64,000 bases of DNA. Source: Balaenoptera acutorostrata. Taxonomy: Eukaryota; Chordata; Mammalia; Artiodactyla; Balaenopteridae. The stretch lies in contig NC_080074.1 in NCBI RefSeq assembly GCF_949987535.1, forward strand, positions 38,919,641-38,983,640, written 5' to 3'. The notes below the pieces were generated by a model. The model searched no databases and was not told the DNA's origin. It saw only the letters and a program-made list of their open reading frames with translations. Shown one piece after another: positions 12,888 through 22,307 of the stretch; positions within the stretch are counted from its first letter, which is position 1; each line of letters starts with the position of its first letter. The translations under genes and the position numbers were made by a program.

Positions 12888-13515
12888 AGATGAAGTGTGT
12901 TTCTCAGTGGAAAGCACAGGGGCTCTTGAATACAGGTGCTACTATTCTTTTTTTTTTTAAAGACATTTACCTTTTTAAAAAATTTTTATTTATTTTTTGG
13001 CTGCATTGGGTCTTCGTTGCTGCGCGCAGGCTTTCTCTAGTTGCAGTGAGCAGGGGCTACTCTTCGTTGCGGTGCATGGGCTTCTCATTGTGGTGGCTTC
13101 TCTTGTTGTGGAGCATGGGCTCTAGGTGTGTGGGCTTCAGTAGTTGTGGCACGTGGGCTCAGTAGTTGTGGCTCGCGGGCTCTAGAATGCAGGCTCAGTA
13201 GTTGTAGTGCATGGGCTTAGTTGCTCCACGGCATGTGCTATTGCCTATGGCAGAATCAGGGCAAACATTAATCTTCCCGGACCAGGGCTCGAACCCGTGT
13301 CCCCTGCATTTGAAGGCAGATTCTTAACCACTGCAGCACCAGGGAAGCCCCAGGTGCTACTAGTTTTAAGCAAGTTGCTTAACCTCTCTGAGTCTCAGTT
13401 TACTTATCTATAAAATGGGATAATAATATCTAATCCTCTGGGCTGAAAAGATAAAGAGAAACCAACCTAGCTCCAAGCCTGGCATATAAAGAGTTCAATA
13501 AGTATTTCTGAATTA
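12888..13515 (+). repeat. MIR SINE split by a CHR insertion
   Basis: The left part (12888-12944) and right part (13351-13515) join into one MIR. The right part holds AGCAAGTTGCTTAACCTCTC, TGAGTCTCAGTTTACTTATC and TATAAAATGGGATAATAATA, all in MIR order. The intervening DNA is the CHR SINE described separately. Confidence 0.8.
12945..13350 (-). mobile_element. CHR SINE (long form), antisense, with internal templated insertion
   Basis: Reverse CHR: T-rich tail, TTTGGCTGCATTGGGTCTTC, through to CCACTGCAGCACCAGGGAAG. Target duplication CAGGTGCTACTA at 12933-12944 and 13351-13362. It has an extra tandem CAGTAGTTGTGGC unit near 13130-13180. A foreign 41-bp block at 13232-13272 replaces the normal CATGTGGGAT junction. 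A non-A segment AAAGACATTTACC separates two T-runs in its tail. Confidence 0.95.
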
Positions 13516-14099
13516 ATGAATTTCGTTGAAAATAAAGGTGCCACAGAGGTAAATTACTATATATCATTTAATGAAAAATTGCACTGATTGTGTAACCAAA
13601 TAGCTAAAAGTATAATCACAGGTGTTTTTAACAATTCCCTGATTAATACACAATCAGCAAAGCAACACACATGTGAATGGATCAAGTATATTGACCTTGA
13701 TGAAACACTGTGGTTGGTACAGGAGTGGTCCAGGCAGTTACTCAGGAGACCTAAGCATGGTCATATCTACCAAAGCAATACAGTAGATTAAGGATATTTT
13801 CTTATCTTTCTGCATGTCTCAATTAGAAATTCACAAATGTTATTAGAGACAGTAGTTATTCATCCTTCATAAAAAACAAAATCTAACAGATAATGAATTG
13901 TTTATTATTCATTTTTTACACCTGTGCAGACATAAGCTAAAGGCATTGAACTTGCCACTATTAGAAATAATAACTAACGAATATATGGTGATTTGTGCTT
14001 TCTCGTCCTGTCTTTTTCAATCCATACAAAAACTCTACAGAGTCAACACAGAGGGAGAATGGTAGAGTAAATTTTCAATTAGGGAGCTCAAAACATAAG

Positions 14100-14190
14100 T
14101 CCAGAAACATTCTATTAAATGTTTGGTGCTGAGGCTACATCAGGAAACAAAAAGACAAAAAGCCTACCTTCATGGACTTCACAATCTGGG
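14100..14190 (-). repeat. L2 LINE fragment, antisense
   Basis: TTAAATGTTTGGTGCTGAGG followed by CTACATCAGGAAACAAAAAG and TTCATGGACTTCACAATCTG is a diverged reverse L2 3' end. Confidence 0.45.
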
Positions 14191-14419
14191 ATTTGTATTG
14201 AAATTATGGCTTTTAGATTTATGAATCAAGCCACTAAAGTACATATTCACAATACAGGAGGTTGTTAAGAACTACATTAGTGGCCAAGGGATTTGTATGT
14301 TCTTTTCGTCCTCAGTGATTGAATGAGGTTTGATATTTTGTGCAAAGCCTTGGAACGTACTCTGTTGTTATCGTCCACAATTCAACTTCTGTCTGTTGTT
14401 TGATTTAGGGGAGATGAAT

Positions 14420-14640
14420 AATGATAGTCCACCAGAACTGTTGCTTCTTCCTGTCTCCCACAGCACTTCCTTTCTGCGGTGCTTAGAGCACTTACTGCTC
14501 TCGTTCTTGCTCAGAGCTTGCTCATATTCTCACAGCCAGCTCATTATTTGTCTCCCAACTTGTACTGAGCACTGTCTAGAAAAAGGGCCATGTCTCATTA
14601 ATCTTTGCATGGCTAGCGCCTAGCAGAGTGTTGCCATACA
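14420..14640 (+). repeat. L2 LINE 3' end
   Basis: Sense L2 order: CTTCCTGTCTCCCACAGCAC, AAAGGGCCATGTCTCATTAA, GGCTAGCGCCTAGCAGAGTG. Diverged copy. Confidence 0.55.
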
Positions 14641-14684
14641 GTTCAGGTGGGATGGATGTTTGTTGTATGAATATATTTGTATAT

Positions 14685-14990
14685 ACTTTACTGTTTTCAA
14701 AGCACATACATGTGCATGATCTCATCAGACCCTCACAAAACTCAGTGAGATTGCAGGGAAGGATTAGTTCCCTCATTTTACAGAACCTCAGTGAGACTGA
14801 AGATTACAAATGCCCTTGTTTGACAGATGAAGAAACTGGGGATCAGTGAGAGATTTGATTTCTGAAAAGCACATAACTAAGACTTGAATTTCCAGATCAG
14901 TGTTCTGTCTAAACACTTTCTTTCTGAAAAGTACATAACTAAGACTTGAATTTCAAGATCAGTGTTCTGTCTACACACTAAATGAAAATA
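14685..14990 (-). repeat. MIR SINE, antisense, carrying a tandem duplication
   Basis: Reverse MIR: ATGATCTCATCAGACCCTCA, CCTCATTTTACAGAACCTCA, TGACAGATGAAGAAACTGGG. Its distal part is duplicated in tandem with a 62-bp period (14859-14920 and 14921-14982). Confidence 0.75.
14859..14982. repeat. 62-bp tandem duplication (two units)
   Basis: The unit starts TTTCTGAAAAG and runs through CATAACTAAGACTTGAATTT and GATCAGTGTTCTGTCT. The copies differ at only a few positions (C/T in AAGCAC versus AAGTAC, C/A in TTTCCAG versus TTTCAAG, and near the unit end). They are far closer to each other than either is to a MIR consensus, so the duplication is much younger than the SINE. Confidence 0.95.
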
Positions 14991-15960
14991 TAGGCATGCT
15001 GAACTATGATTTTCCTTATGTCTTTAAGGTCTGTTAGGTGTTTGGCCAATCATTTATGACTTTCTCAAATCACTGGTGAAATCTTGTTTGTTAGTTTTTT
15101 TTCAAATGTAAACCATGAGATGGGAAAGGTTTTCAGAAACCATCCATATTGTAATCAGAAGACAATGATGTAGATTATACGCAAATATTTTGCTGTAAAA
15201 CTGTGTCTGTCTTCAGGAGTATATTGCTAGCCAAAACAATTCTGCTCTGTCATAGGGAAGGTGATGGAGGCAGCTTTGTCATTTCCAATCCTGAACCCAT
15301 AGTCATCACCCTTCTGCTTACACAAGATTTCTATATGCCTCTTAATTTCTTGATCAAAAAATGAGAGTCCCTTCAGTGGCAAGATAGTGAAAGCAGTCTG
15401 TTGGGGTGAAGTGGTCACAGCTAATAGTTGAAGGTTCTAGTAACTGAATCTTGATCAACTGACTCTAAAGTCACCCTTTTAAAAACATCACCTCCCATTA
15501 GATTACAGGCTATTGGAAGGCAGGGACTGTATTGAATCCCCAAGTCAGGCCATGGCTTAGTTCAATTCCTGTCTCATATGTTAATTAATCAGCAAGTGGC
15601 AACCCTGAGGATCAGCCTGGAAGAGTGCTAGGGACATGTTTTTCAAACTTAGTGATAGAAACTTCTCTTTGTGTTTTTAATTGTTTTCTCATTGTGATTT
15701 TTAATTTAAAACCATTATTAAGAAGTTTGCTAGTGAGATAAGTTATTTTCTAGGCAATATACCCAGGTCTTTAACGGGGGCCTAGTAATGGAACTCTGGC
15801 TTTAAGTCAGTTATCTTGTGTACAGTTATAAGTCAACATTCCAAAATAAACTTTAACAGAAATTAACAGCAACTACAATTAAACCCCAACATTTCTGAAC
15901 TAGAAGCATTTTCTTTCTAGGGGATGGGATTAAGGGCTTGACAAATTCTCTTAATCGGAA
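14991..15960. other. Proximal upstream region of LIN7A, no gene seen
   Basis: No coding frame or nameable element of size. GC content rises only after about 15.96 kb, where the promoter-associated pyrimidine tract begins. Confidence 0.45.
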
Positions 15961-15964
15961 AAAA

Positions 15965-16367
15965 ATCATCTCTCTGCCTCCCTCCCCTCCATCCCCTCCC
16001 TTTCATTCTTCTCCCTTCCCCCAGACGCACGTACACTCTGACCATTTTGTTTGAGTGGAAAGTTGAAAGAAAGCAACACACTAGCTACACGCATCCAGCG
16101 CTCCTTGGGGTGGAAGAGCAAAGTTCTAGGGCAGAGCCTTCCTTGCCAGAGCCGGCGATGCTTTCGCTCTCCGGTACCTGCTCAGCTTCACGCCGCATCT
16201 GAAGGTCCGCCCCTCGCGGAACAGTTGCGTCTCCATCTGGCTGCCAACCCACCCAAGCCTCCTCTCCTCCACAACCACCACCTTCCCTCCTTGCCCCCTC
16301 CTTTCCGTCTTCCCTCTGCACCCCGCCCCCAATCTCCTCCTCTTTTTCTCACTACAAGCGGTTGCTG
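15965..16367 (+). promoter_or_regulatory. LIN7A: LIN7A promoter region and 5' UTR
   Basis: GC-rich, CpG-containing sequence immediately upstream of LIN7A exon 1, with no clear TATA box at a defined start. A long polypyrimidine tract occupies about 15968-16022. A GC box CCCCGCCCCC is at 16321-16330, directly followed by a CCAAT sequence. The transcription start cannot be fixed from sequence. A potential upstream frame of 14 codons (16158-16202) would be in the 5' UTR only if transcription begins upstream of it. Confidence 0.75.
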
Positions 16368-17600
16368 ATGCTGAAGCTGAGCGTCACTTCGGCTCCCACG
16401 GCAGACATGGCGACATTGACAGTGGTCCAGCCGCTCACTCTGGACAGAGGTAAGGGAGCAGCTCACCCGCCAAGCCATTGCGTCCCCTCTGCCTCCCCCT
16501 CTGCCCCCGCCAACTCCCACCGGGACCGCCAGACGCGCTCGGGCAGGGGGAGCAGGGCAGTGAGGACGAGCGAAGAAGGCTTTCGCGCTGAGAGCAGGAT
16601 ACTTTCTTCCCCTTTTCTCTGCCCGCCACGTCCCCGCTGCCCCCTTCACGCCTCACTCGCCCGGCACAAGGGTGCCTTCGCCGGGCTCCGGCGCCCCCGC
16701 CGCCACTCCCAGCCCCTCGCCGGATCGCCTCCGGGCCGCCGGCTTTGTTGGAGCGGAGGCGCGGGGATCGCTCGGCGCCCGCCCGGGTGTCGGGGTTGGT
16801 GAGGGGCAGGGAGGAAGCTTGCCGTGCCGGGCGAGGGCGCCTGCAGCCGGAGACCGGGGAAGCCTGGCGAGTGAGCCGCTTGCCAGCCTACGCTGCCGGG
16901 GGCCTGGGAGGAAGGAAGTTTGTCCCCGAGCCGGGGGGCGAGGGTCGGTCAGGCTGCGGGTGCCCGGGCAGCCGCCCGGGGGCGGACAAGGCGTACCCCG
17001 TGTGACCTGTGCCGGGGCGCACGGCGGCTGGGCTGCCGCGGCGGGGAGCTGCCCTCGGCCGAAAGGGCAACGCGGAGCGCGGGCAGCCTTGCCGGCGCCG
17101 GGGCGCAGCGTCGCGGCAGCCGTGCCCTGCTCTCCCGGGCTTCGCGCTCTGAAGGCGCCAGGGGTCGCGTCTGCCCTCGTCGCCGGCGGCTCTCCGGCAG
17201 TGGCAACTCACAGTTTCTCCTGCCCCAGCCAGCCTCGTCCTCTCCCAGCCCTGTGCCACCGCGGTGCCCCGACTGCGGAAGGCGCTGGGACGCAGCGCAG
17301 GCTGGGTTGAAATTCAACTTTTGACCTCCGACCCTGTGCGTCCTGCTCTCTGACTTGACTGGGGAAGCAATGTTTGCTTCCTTCCCAGGCCCTCCCCAAG
17401 CCTAAGGATGGAAACCTCCGCTGCGATCTCGGCCTCTCCGGTGCATCCGTGCGGGGTTATACCTGTCCTTTGCGTGTTCGAGTTTCCTTTCTGGCTTCCG
17501 ACGTCCAGTTATGAATGCGCTGAGTCTCACGACTCTGCAGCGGAGGACACCTGCTCGTCCTGGTCCGCAGCGGCAGGATTTAGGACCGTGGGCGGCCATT
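16060..17600. promoter_or_regulatory. CpG island spanning the LIN7A promoter, exon 1 and start of intron 1
   Basis: A sustained rise in GC and CpG starts at about 16.06 kb, peaks between 16.65 and 17.3 kb and fades by about 17.6 kb. The densest part lies downstream of exon 1, inside intron 1. Several long open frames on both strands here reflect scarcity of AT-rich stop codons and carry no recognisable domain. A constitutively unmethylated promoter is expected for this gene class. Confidence 0.88.
16368..16449 (+). CDS. LIN7A: LIN7A exon 1 coding part (residues 1-27 plus first base of codon 28)
   Basis: The ATG opens MLKLSVTSAPTADMATL, then TVVQPLTLDR, followed by a GTAAGG donor at 16450. 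This matches the N-terminus of mammalian LIN7A (recalled human start MLKPSVTSAPTADMATL), with one visible difference: Leu for Pro at residue 4. The intron is phase 1; the split codon is completed as GAT (Asp28) by exon 2. The first ATG has a weak context (C at -3, C at +4). Met14 (ATG at 16407) has G at -3 and G at +4 and aligns with the start of paralogues LIN7B/LIN7C. LIN7A is an L27+PDZ scaffold that pairs with CASK or PALS1 at synapses and epithelial junctions. This exon precedes the L27 domain. Confidence 0.96.
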
Positions 17601-18297
17601 TGGAAATGGTGTGCTCAGATGAAAATAATTTAGTCCGATGTGCCTCTAAAAATATTCTTTCTAGCGGATTAACCTGGACTGTGGGGCAAGGCAAAAGAGC
17701 ATCCTGCTGCGAGTACAGTGAAAAAGCCAGGGCAAACTTAGTGAGGTTTTTAATTTGGAGAGATTGTGGGTGACTTTAACGTAATCTCTTGGCGCCAGAG
17801 CGGATGTTATGTGGTGCCCATAGCAACCTTACTTGGGGTAGGAGTTGAAAGATAAAAAAATAATTGATTTTATGTTGGAAAATGTTGGTTTGCAAGCTAG
17901 TAAATTAATAACAGTAGTTTAAAAGGTAAGAAATCCATTGCATAATCCATGATTTCTCCCCAGGATCATCATTTGCACTAAGCAGGATAAATCCATTGCC
18001 TCTAAAAACCAAACAGATGGCAAGCTATTAGAAATTATGGATTTCCCAAGTATTTCTGTTTTAATGTAATGAGATCTTATATTGTCCCATTCCTAAATCA
18101 TAGTCTTTAAACATCCCAAGTTAAACGACTACGTTAGGAGAGAAAACGAACAAGCAAACAAACTCCAAGAAAAGTACATACCTGAGGAATTTTATATACT
18201 ACTACTACTAAAAACATTTCACTTTGGGGGGGTCTTACTTTAAATGCCTGGATCAGTTGTGGAGAGGAAGTGCAATCAGACTAAGTTCTATTCTTTG
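17600..18297. other. LIN7A intron 1, no further element seen
   Basis: Transition from the CpG island to AT-rich intron. No nameable repeat. Confidence 0.4.
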
Positions 18298-18400
18298 TTC
18301 TTGTTCACAGCCAGACTGTACCTGTCCTTCCCAGTTGTGATTAGTTTCATGGAATAAGTAGCTCAAGAGGCAGGGTGGGTGAGACAGTGAATGTATCTGA
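18298..18400 (+). ncRNA. MIR618: MIR618 orthologous locus (possibly decayed microRNA hairpin)
   Basis: The stretch beginning TTGTTCACAGCCAGACTGTA and containing CCTGTCCTTC, TTTCATGG, AGTAGCTCAAGAGGC and a GTATCTGA end aligns collinearly with the human MIR618 precursor as I remember it. Human MIR618 also lies in LIN7A intron 1, sense, about 2 kb from the promoter, as here. The region equivalent to the mature product is about 18313-18335. Seed nt 2-8 reads GACTGTA here against AACUCUA in human. The CTGAG that pairs with the opposite CTCA in human is CCCAG here, and about 5 extra bases lie near the loop/3' arm. Orthology is well supported; function as a microRNA is doubtful. Comparison is from memory. 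Confidence 0.8.
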
Positions 18401-18599
18401 ATATATTCACCAGCAGCTCACTGCGCGGTCTGTAATTTACAGATGGTGGGTTACTGGCATCATTACTGTACATGAAGTCAATACATATTAATAATTTCCC
18501 CTATACTTTATTAAAATATAATTAACTGATTAATTACATCATAAATTGATGAAATAAACTGATAAAAATTTTCCTACAAAAAATAAAAATCTCTTCAAA

Positions 18600-18760
18600 G
18601 AGAGAGCCCAATAATACTTATCTGGCTCCTAGCTGTAACTCTGATACTCACTTTGGAGTAGTTGGTTAGCCTCTTTGGGCATCAGTTTTCCTCTATGGGA
18701 CATAAGGAGTTGGGATTAAATGATTCTGCCACTGTGCAGCTTTAACAGTCTAGAATTCAA
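18600..18760 (+). repeat. MIR SINE fragment
   Basis: TCTGGCTCCTAGCTGTAACT, TTGGTTAGCCTCTTTGGGCA and TCAGTTTTCCTCTATGGGAC follow MIR order. Confidence 0.65.
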
Positions 18761-18789
18761 TGAATTAAAATTAGGACTCAGTTTCTGGT

Positions 18790-19005
18790 CACCTACTGGA
18801 AGATTTTGCAGATCACTTCCTCTCCCACCTCTTCCAGGTGTCCTTTGATGTGCTCTGAGGTCACCCGCTACTTTGGCCTCATCAAAGCATTTCTCAAACT
18901 CTGTTGCATTTTTCTCCTCATTGAACGGAACTCCTTGAGGGAAGAGACCATTTCTAAATTCATCTTTGTATTCTCAGTGCCTGCTATAGTCCCTGATCAC
19001 GGTAG
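18790..19005 (+). repeat. L2 LINE 3' end
   Basis: Sense L2-like: CACTTCCTCTCCCACCTCTT, GAACTCCTTGAGGGAAGAGA, TTGTATTCTCAGTGCCTGCT. Diverged. Confidence 0.6.
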
Positions 19006-19124
19006 AAGAACAAAAATTAATGTAAATTAGTGTAAGTGAACTAAGGATTTTAACAACTTAAGCGCCCTTAAACTATAAGGGTTTCATAGTGAACAGGGGT
19101 ACGCTCATAGATTCACAACATTTT

Positions 19125-19424
19125 TTTAAAAATTTTTATTTACTTATTAATTTTTATTTTTGGCTGTGTTAGATCTTCGTTTCTGTGCAAGGGCTTTCTC
19201 TAGTTGTGGCAAGCGGGGGCCACTCTTCATCGCGGTGCGCGGGCCTCTCACTGTCGTGGCCTCTCTTGTTGCGAAGTACAGGCTCCAGATGCGCAGGCTC
19301 AGTAGTTGTGGCTCACGGGCCTTGTTGCTCCACGGCATGTGGGATCTTCCCAGACCAGGGCTCGAACCCGTGTCCCCTGCATTGGCAGGCAGATTCTCAA
19401 CCACTGCGCCACCAGGGAAGCCCT
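19125..19424 (-). mobile_element. CHR SINE (short form), antisense
   Basis: Reverse CHR of the shorter type, recognised by GGCTCCAGATGCGCAGGCTC and the lack of the second CAGTAGTTGTGGC-containing segment. It ends CCACCAGGGAAGCCCT. Perfect 15-bp target duplication GATTCACAACATTTT at 19110-19124 and 19425-19439. I recall such deletion forms as the cetacean-specific CD subfamilies. Confidence 0.96.
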
Positions 19425-19439
19425 GATTCACAACATTTT

Positions 19440-20278
19440 GACCCTGGAAAGAATGGCAGGGAGAACATAGGCCAGTGGTTCTTCAACTTTCTTTTCCCCC
19501 ATGCACTTGACAGATTTCCATCAGCAACCATAGCTCACTTATCTGTGATTATTAACCAAGGGGGATTGTGGCAGGTGAGCACAGGAGAAAAGGAAAGAAG
19601 ACACTGCATAAAGCCTCCTAAGGGCATCTCATCAAGCAAACCCAAATACGTAATCCATATGTATTCTGCTGGTTCTTTTCTAGCATCTTCATTTTTCAAA
19701 TGAAAAACATGAAAGAAGCAATGATAAGAGATGTTTTCAAGGTTACTCTACTAGTTAGTGGGAGATTTTATGCTAAAATCTCATTTTTCTTGTTTGATGC
19801 CCTTTGGCATTATCAACAGATTCATCTGGAATCTTCAGGGCAGAGGTTTTAAGCAAACAAATCAAAGCTATGACTTGAAATTAAGATTGATCCCTCCCAG
19901 AATTCAAAAGATATTATGTGAAAGTAAGAAGCTCAGAAGTCTGCGCTAGTCTCCTGGGTCTTGTCTGGGAAGCAAGCCTTTGCCAGAACCAGGCTGGGCC
20001 CTGAAAGGATAAACAGGGTGGCTTCAGGTTTTCACTGCTCTGTGTATATCCTAAACTCTTTTCCATCTGCCAGTAAGACCTCAGGTTAACTCTGTGGGGG
20101 CTTATGGGTGGCTATGGTCAGAGCAGGTTGTTGTTCACGCTGGTCCCAGTCCTTCGGATTGCTTATCGAGTGCCTACAGCAAGTCAGACCCTACTATGGG
20201 ATTGCTATATACTGGTGAGCTAAACAGACTACCACATAGTCTTCATGGTAATTAGAGCTTAAGGAGGGAAAGAAATTA
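19440..20278. other. LIN7A intron 1, no further element seen
   Basis: No supported gene or nameable repeat. Confidence 0.4.
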
Positions 20279-20311
20279 CACACACACACAGATACACACA
20301 CACACACACAC
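20279..20311. repeat. (CA)n microsatellite
   Basis: CA run interrupted by GATA. Confidence 0.9.
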
Positions 20312-20316
20312 TCATT

Positions 20317-21120
20317 CAAACCATTCATTCATTCAATATATATTCATTTATCACCTGCTATATACGAGATGCTACAGGAATGCCAGAGACAAAGTTTCTG
20401 CTTTTATGGTCCTTAAGAGTCTAGTGGGGAAAACATAATAAGTTAGGAATTCATTCATTCATTCAACAAATTATTGAGTGTCAGCCTTATGGCAAGCACT
20501 GTTTTAAGCAATATGGTGGTCCTAATGAACAAAGTAGATAAAGCCTAATGGAGTTTGCATACTAATGAGAGAACCACACACTGAACACATAGGTATACAA
20601 CTATAAGTGCTAGTGAGAAAAAGTAAGACTGAATCAAAGAGAGTGATGGGCTACTGTTTGAAACTTGATAGTCAAGGAAGACCCTTTCCTCCGAGTTGGT
20701 GACATTGGAGAAGAGACCCGATGAAAGTGAGGAAGCAAACTTTGCAGATATCTGGAAGAATGTGCTCTGGAGAAGGACCTCACGTGTGCATCCTGGGAGC
20801 ATCAAGAAAGTCAGTGTGAAAATGTGAGCACAGGGAAGAGTGGCAAAAAATGGGATTTGTGAATTGGTGGCCAGGGGCCAGATGATGTAAGTTATAATTA
20901 GGATTTTAGATTAGTTGAAAATATGAAGTGCTCTGAAAACAATAAACATGACAGGAGGATAGAGAATAATGGGGAAGGACCTATTTAGATGGTGTTGGTC
21001 AAAGAAGGCTCACTGAGAAAGTAAAATTTAATCTGAGCTCTGGTGTATTAATAAGATCCTTAGGAAGAGCATTATGGATAGAGGGAAGAATACACGAAAA
21101 AGCAGTTGCACATGTAAAGC
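20317..21120 (-). repeat. L2 LINE fragments, antisense (at least two)
   Basis: Two reverse L2 3' termini in succession: one at 20325-20445 and a clearer one starting TTCATTCATTCATTCAACAA at 20450. The second continues to AAGGAAGACCCTTTCCTCCG, GCAGATATCTGGAAGAATGT and GGTGGCCAGGGGCCAGATGA. A further piece around 20990-21110 again shows the TCACTGAGAAAG / AGGAAGAGCATTATGGATAG order. Confidence 0.75.
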
Positions 21121-21315
21121 TTGGCTACCATCCCATTAATACCTCCATAACCAAGCAAATGATTGAAAAGAAAAATTACCAAGAAATAACAACACTGTAA
21201 GTATGCATCTGGGGTAGATATTTGGTTATAAGTATACCAAGAAAATCTCAACTTTTTGCTTCTTACTGCTAGACTAAAACACTATATATTATAATTAGAT
21301 TTTCAAAGATACCTT

Positions 21316-21665
21316 TTTTAAAAAATTAATTAATTTATTTTTGGCTGCGTTGGGTCTTCATTGCTGCATGTGGGCTTTTCTCTAATTGTGGCGAGCGGGG
21401 GCTACTCTTCTTTGCAGTGTGCGGGCTTCTCATTGCGGTGGCTTCTCTTATGGAGGAGCACGGGCTCTAGGCACGTGGGCTTCAGTAGTTGTGGCTCGTG
21501 GGTTTCAGTAGTTGTGGCTCGTGGGCTCTAGAGTGTAGGCTCAGTAGTTGTGGCGCATGGGCTTAGTTGCTCCGTGGCATGTGGGATCTTCCCGGACCAG
21601 GGCTCGAACCCGTGTCCCCTGCATTGGCAGGCGGATTCTCAACCACTGCGCAACCAGGGAAGCCC
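21316..21665 (-). mobile_element. CHR SINE (long form, internal 23-bp duplication), antisense
   Basis: Reverse long-form CHR ending CAACCAGGGAAGCCCC, with imperfect target duplication (AAGATACCTT / AAGATATCTT). The CAGTAGTTGTGGCTCGTGGG segment occurs twice in tandem near 21484-21530, and CTTATGGAGGAGCACGGGC replaces the usual CTTGTTGCGGAGCACGGGC. The CHR copy at 22308-22663 shares both traits. Confidence 0.94.
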
Positions 21666-22307
21666 CGAAGATATCTTGAGCATTGTAATTTACACGTCAC
21701 TATGCATAGATCTACATGTTGAACCCAAGTGGTCATAATATGAGATATATTCATTTTCAGTGTAATATTTTATATTAGACTGTGATGTAGAAAGTAGTAA
21801 CTGTAATTTACCCTTGTGGCAAAGAGAAGATGCTGATAAGGAGATTAGTGTGGAATCATCTCTTCCAGAATTTAAAATATTCAGTGCAATTCTTCCCTAC
21901 ACCTTTGCCCAGATTTTAATCTCTACAACCAGGAATGACCTTCAGCTAAAATCAAGGGAACAAAGCAGGGTGCAATCCATGATACTTAATACTATTATAA
22001 GGAAGAACATAGGAATACTTCACTATATTAAAAACTGCATGGATTTAGGCACTTTCCTTCAGTCCAGTAGCTCCAACTCTCCTTCACTTTCCATCTCAAG
22101 GTCAGAAAAGATAATACAATGGAATTCTCCAAAATGTTACTTCTGCTTATCTTTTTGCCCTGATTTTAAGCAGAATGGCTTTTTAAAAAATCATGACTTA
22201 TAAGGAAGTCTTTACATGACTTATAAAGAAGACTCACAAAATCAATTCTTGAAGAAAAATGGATAATTAAAATAATTTCTACGAGTAATTGAAATTGTGT
22301 AATTTTA

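Noticed and set aside
16188..16649. 153-codon minus-strand open frame over the LIN7A promoter, and other long frames at 16672-17324
   Set aside because: They lie in the CpG island, where stop codons are rare. The products are Arg/Gly/Pro-rich with no domain, and several overlap on both strands.
19185..19703. 172-codon plus-strand frame
   Set aside because: Most of it is a translation of the antisense CHR SINE; similar peptides recur at the other antisense CHR copies. It is not a gene.
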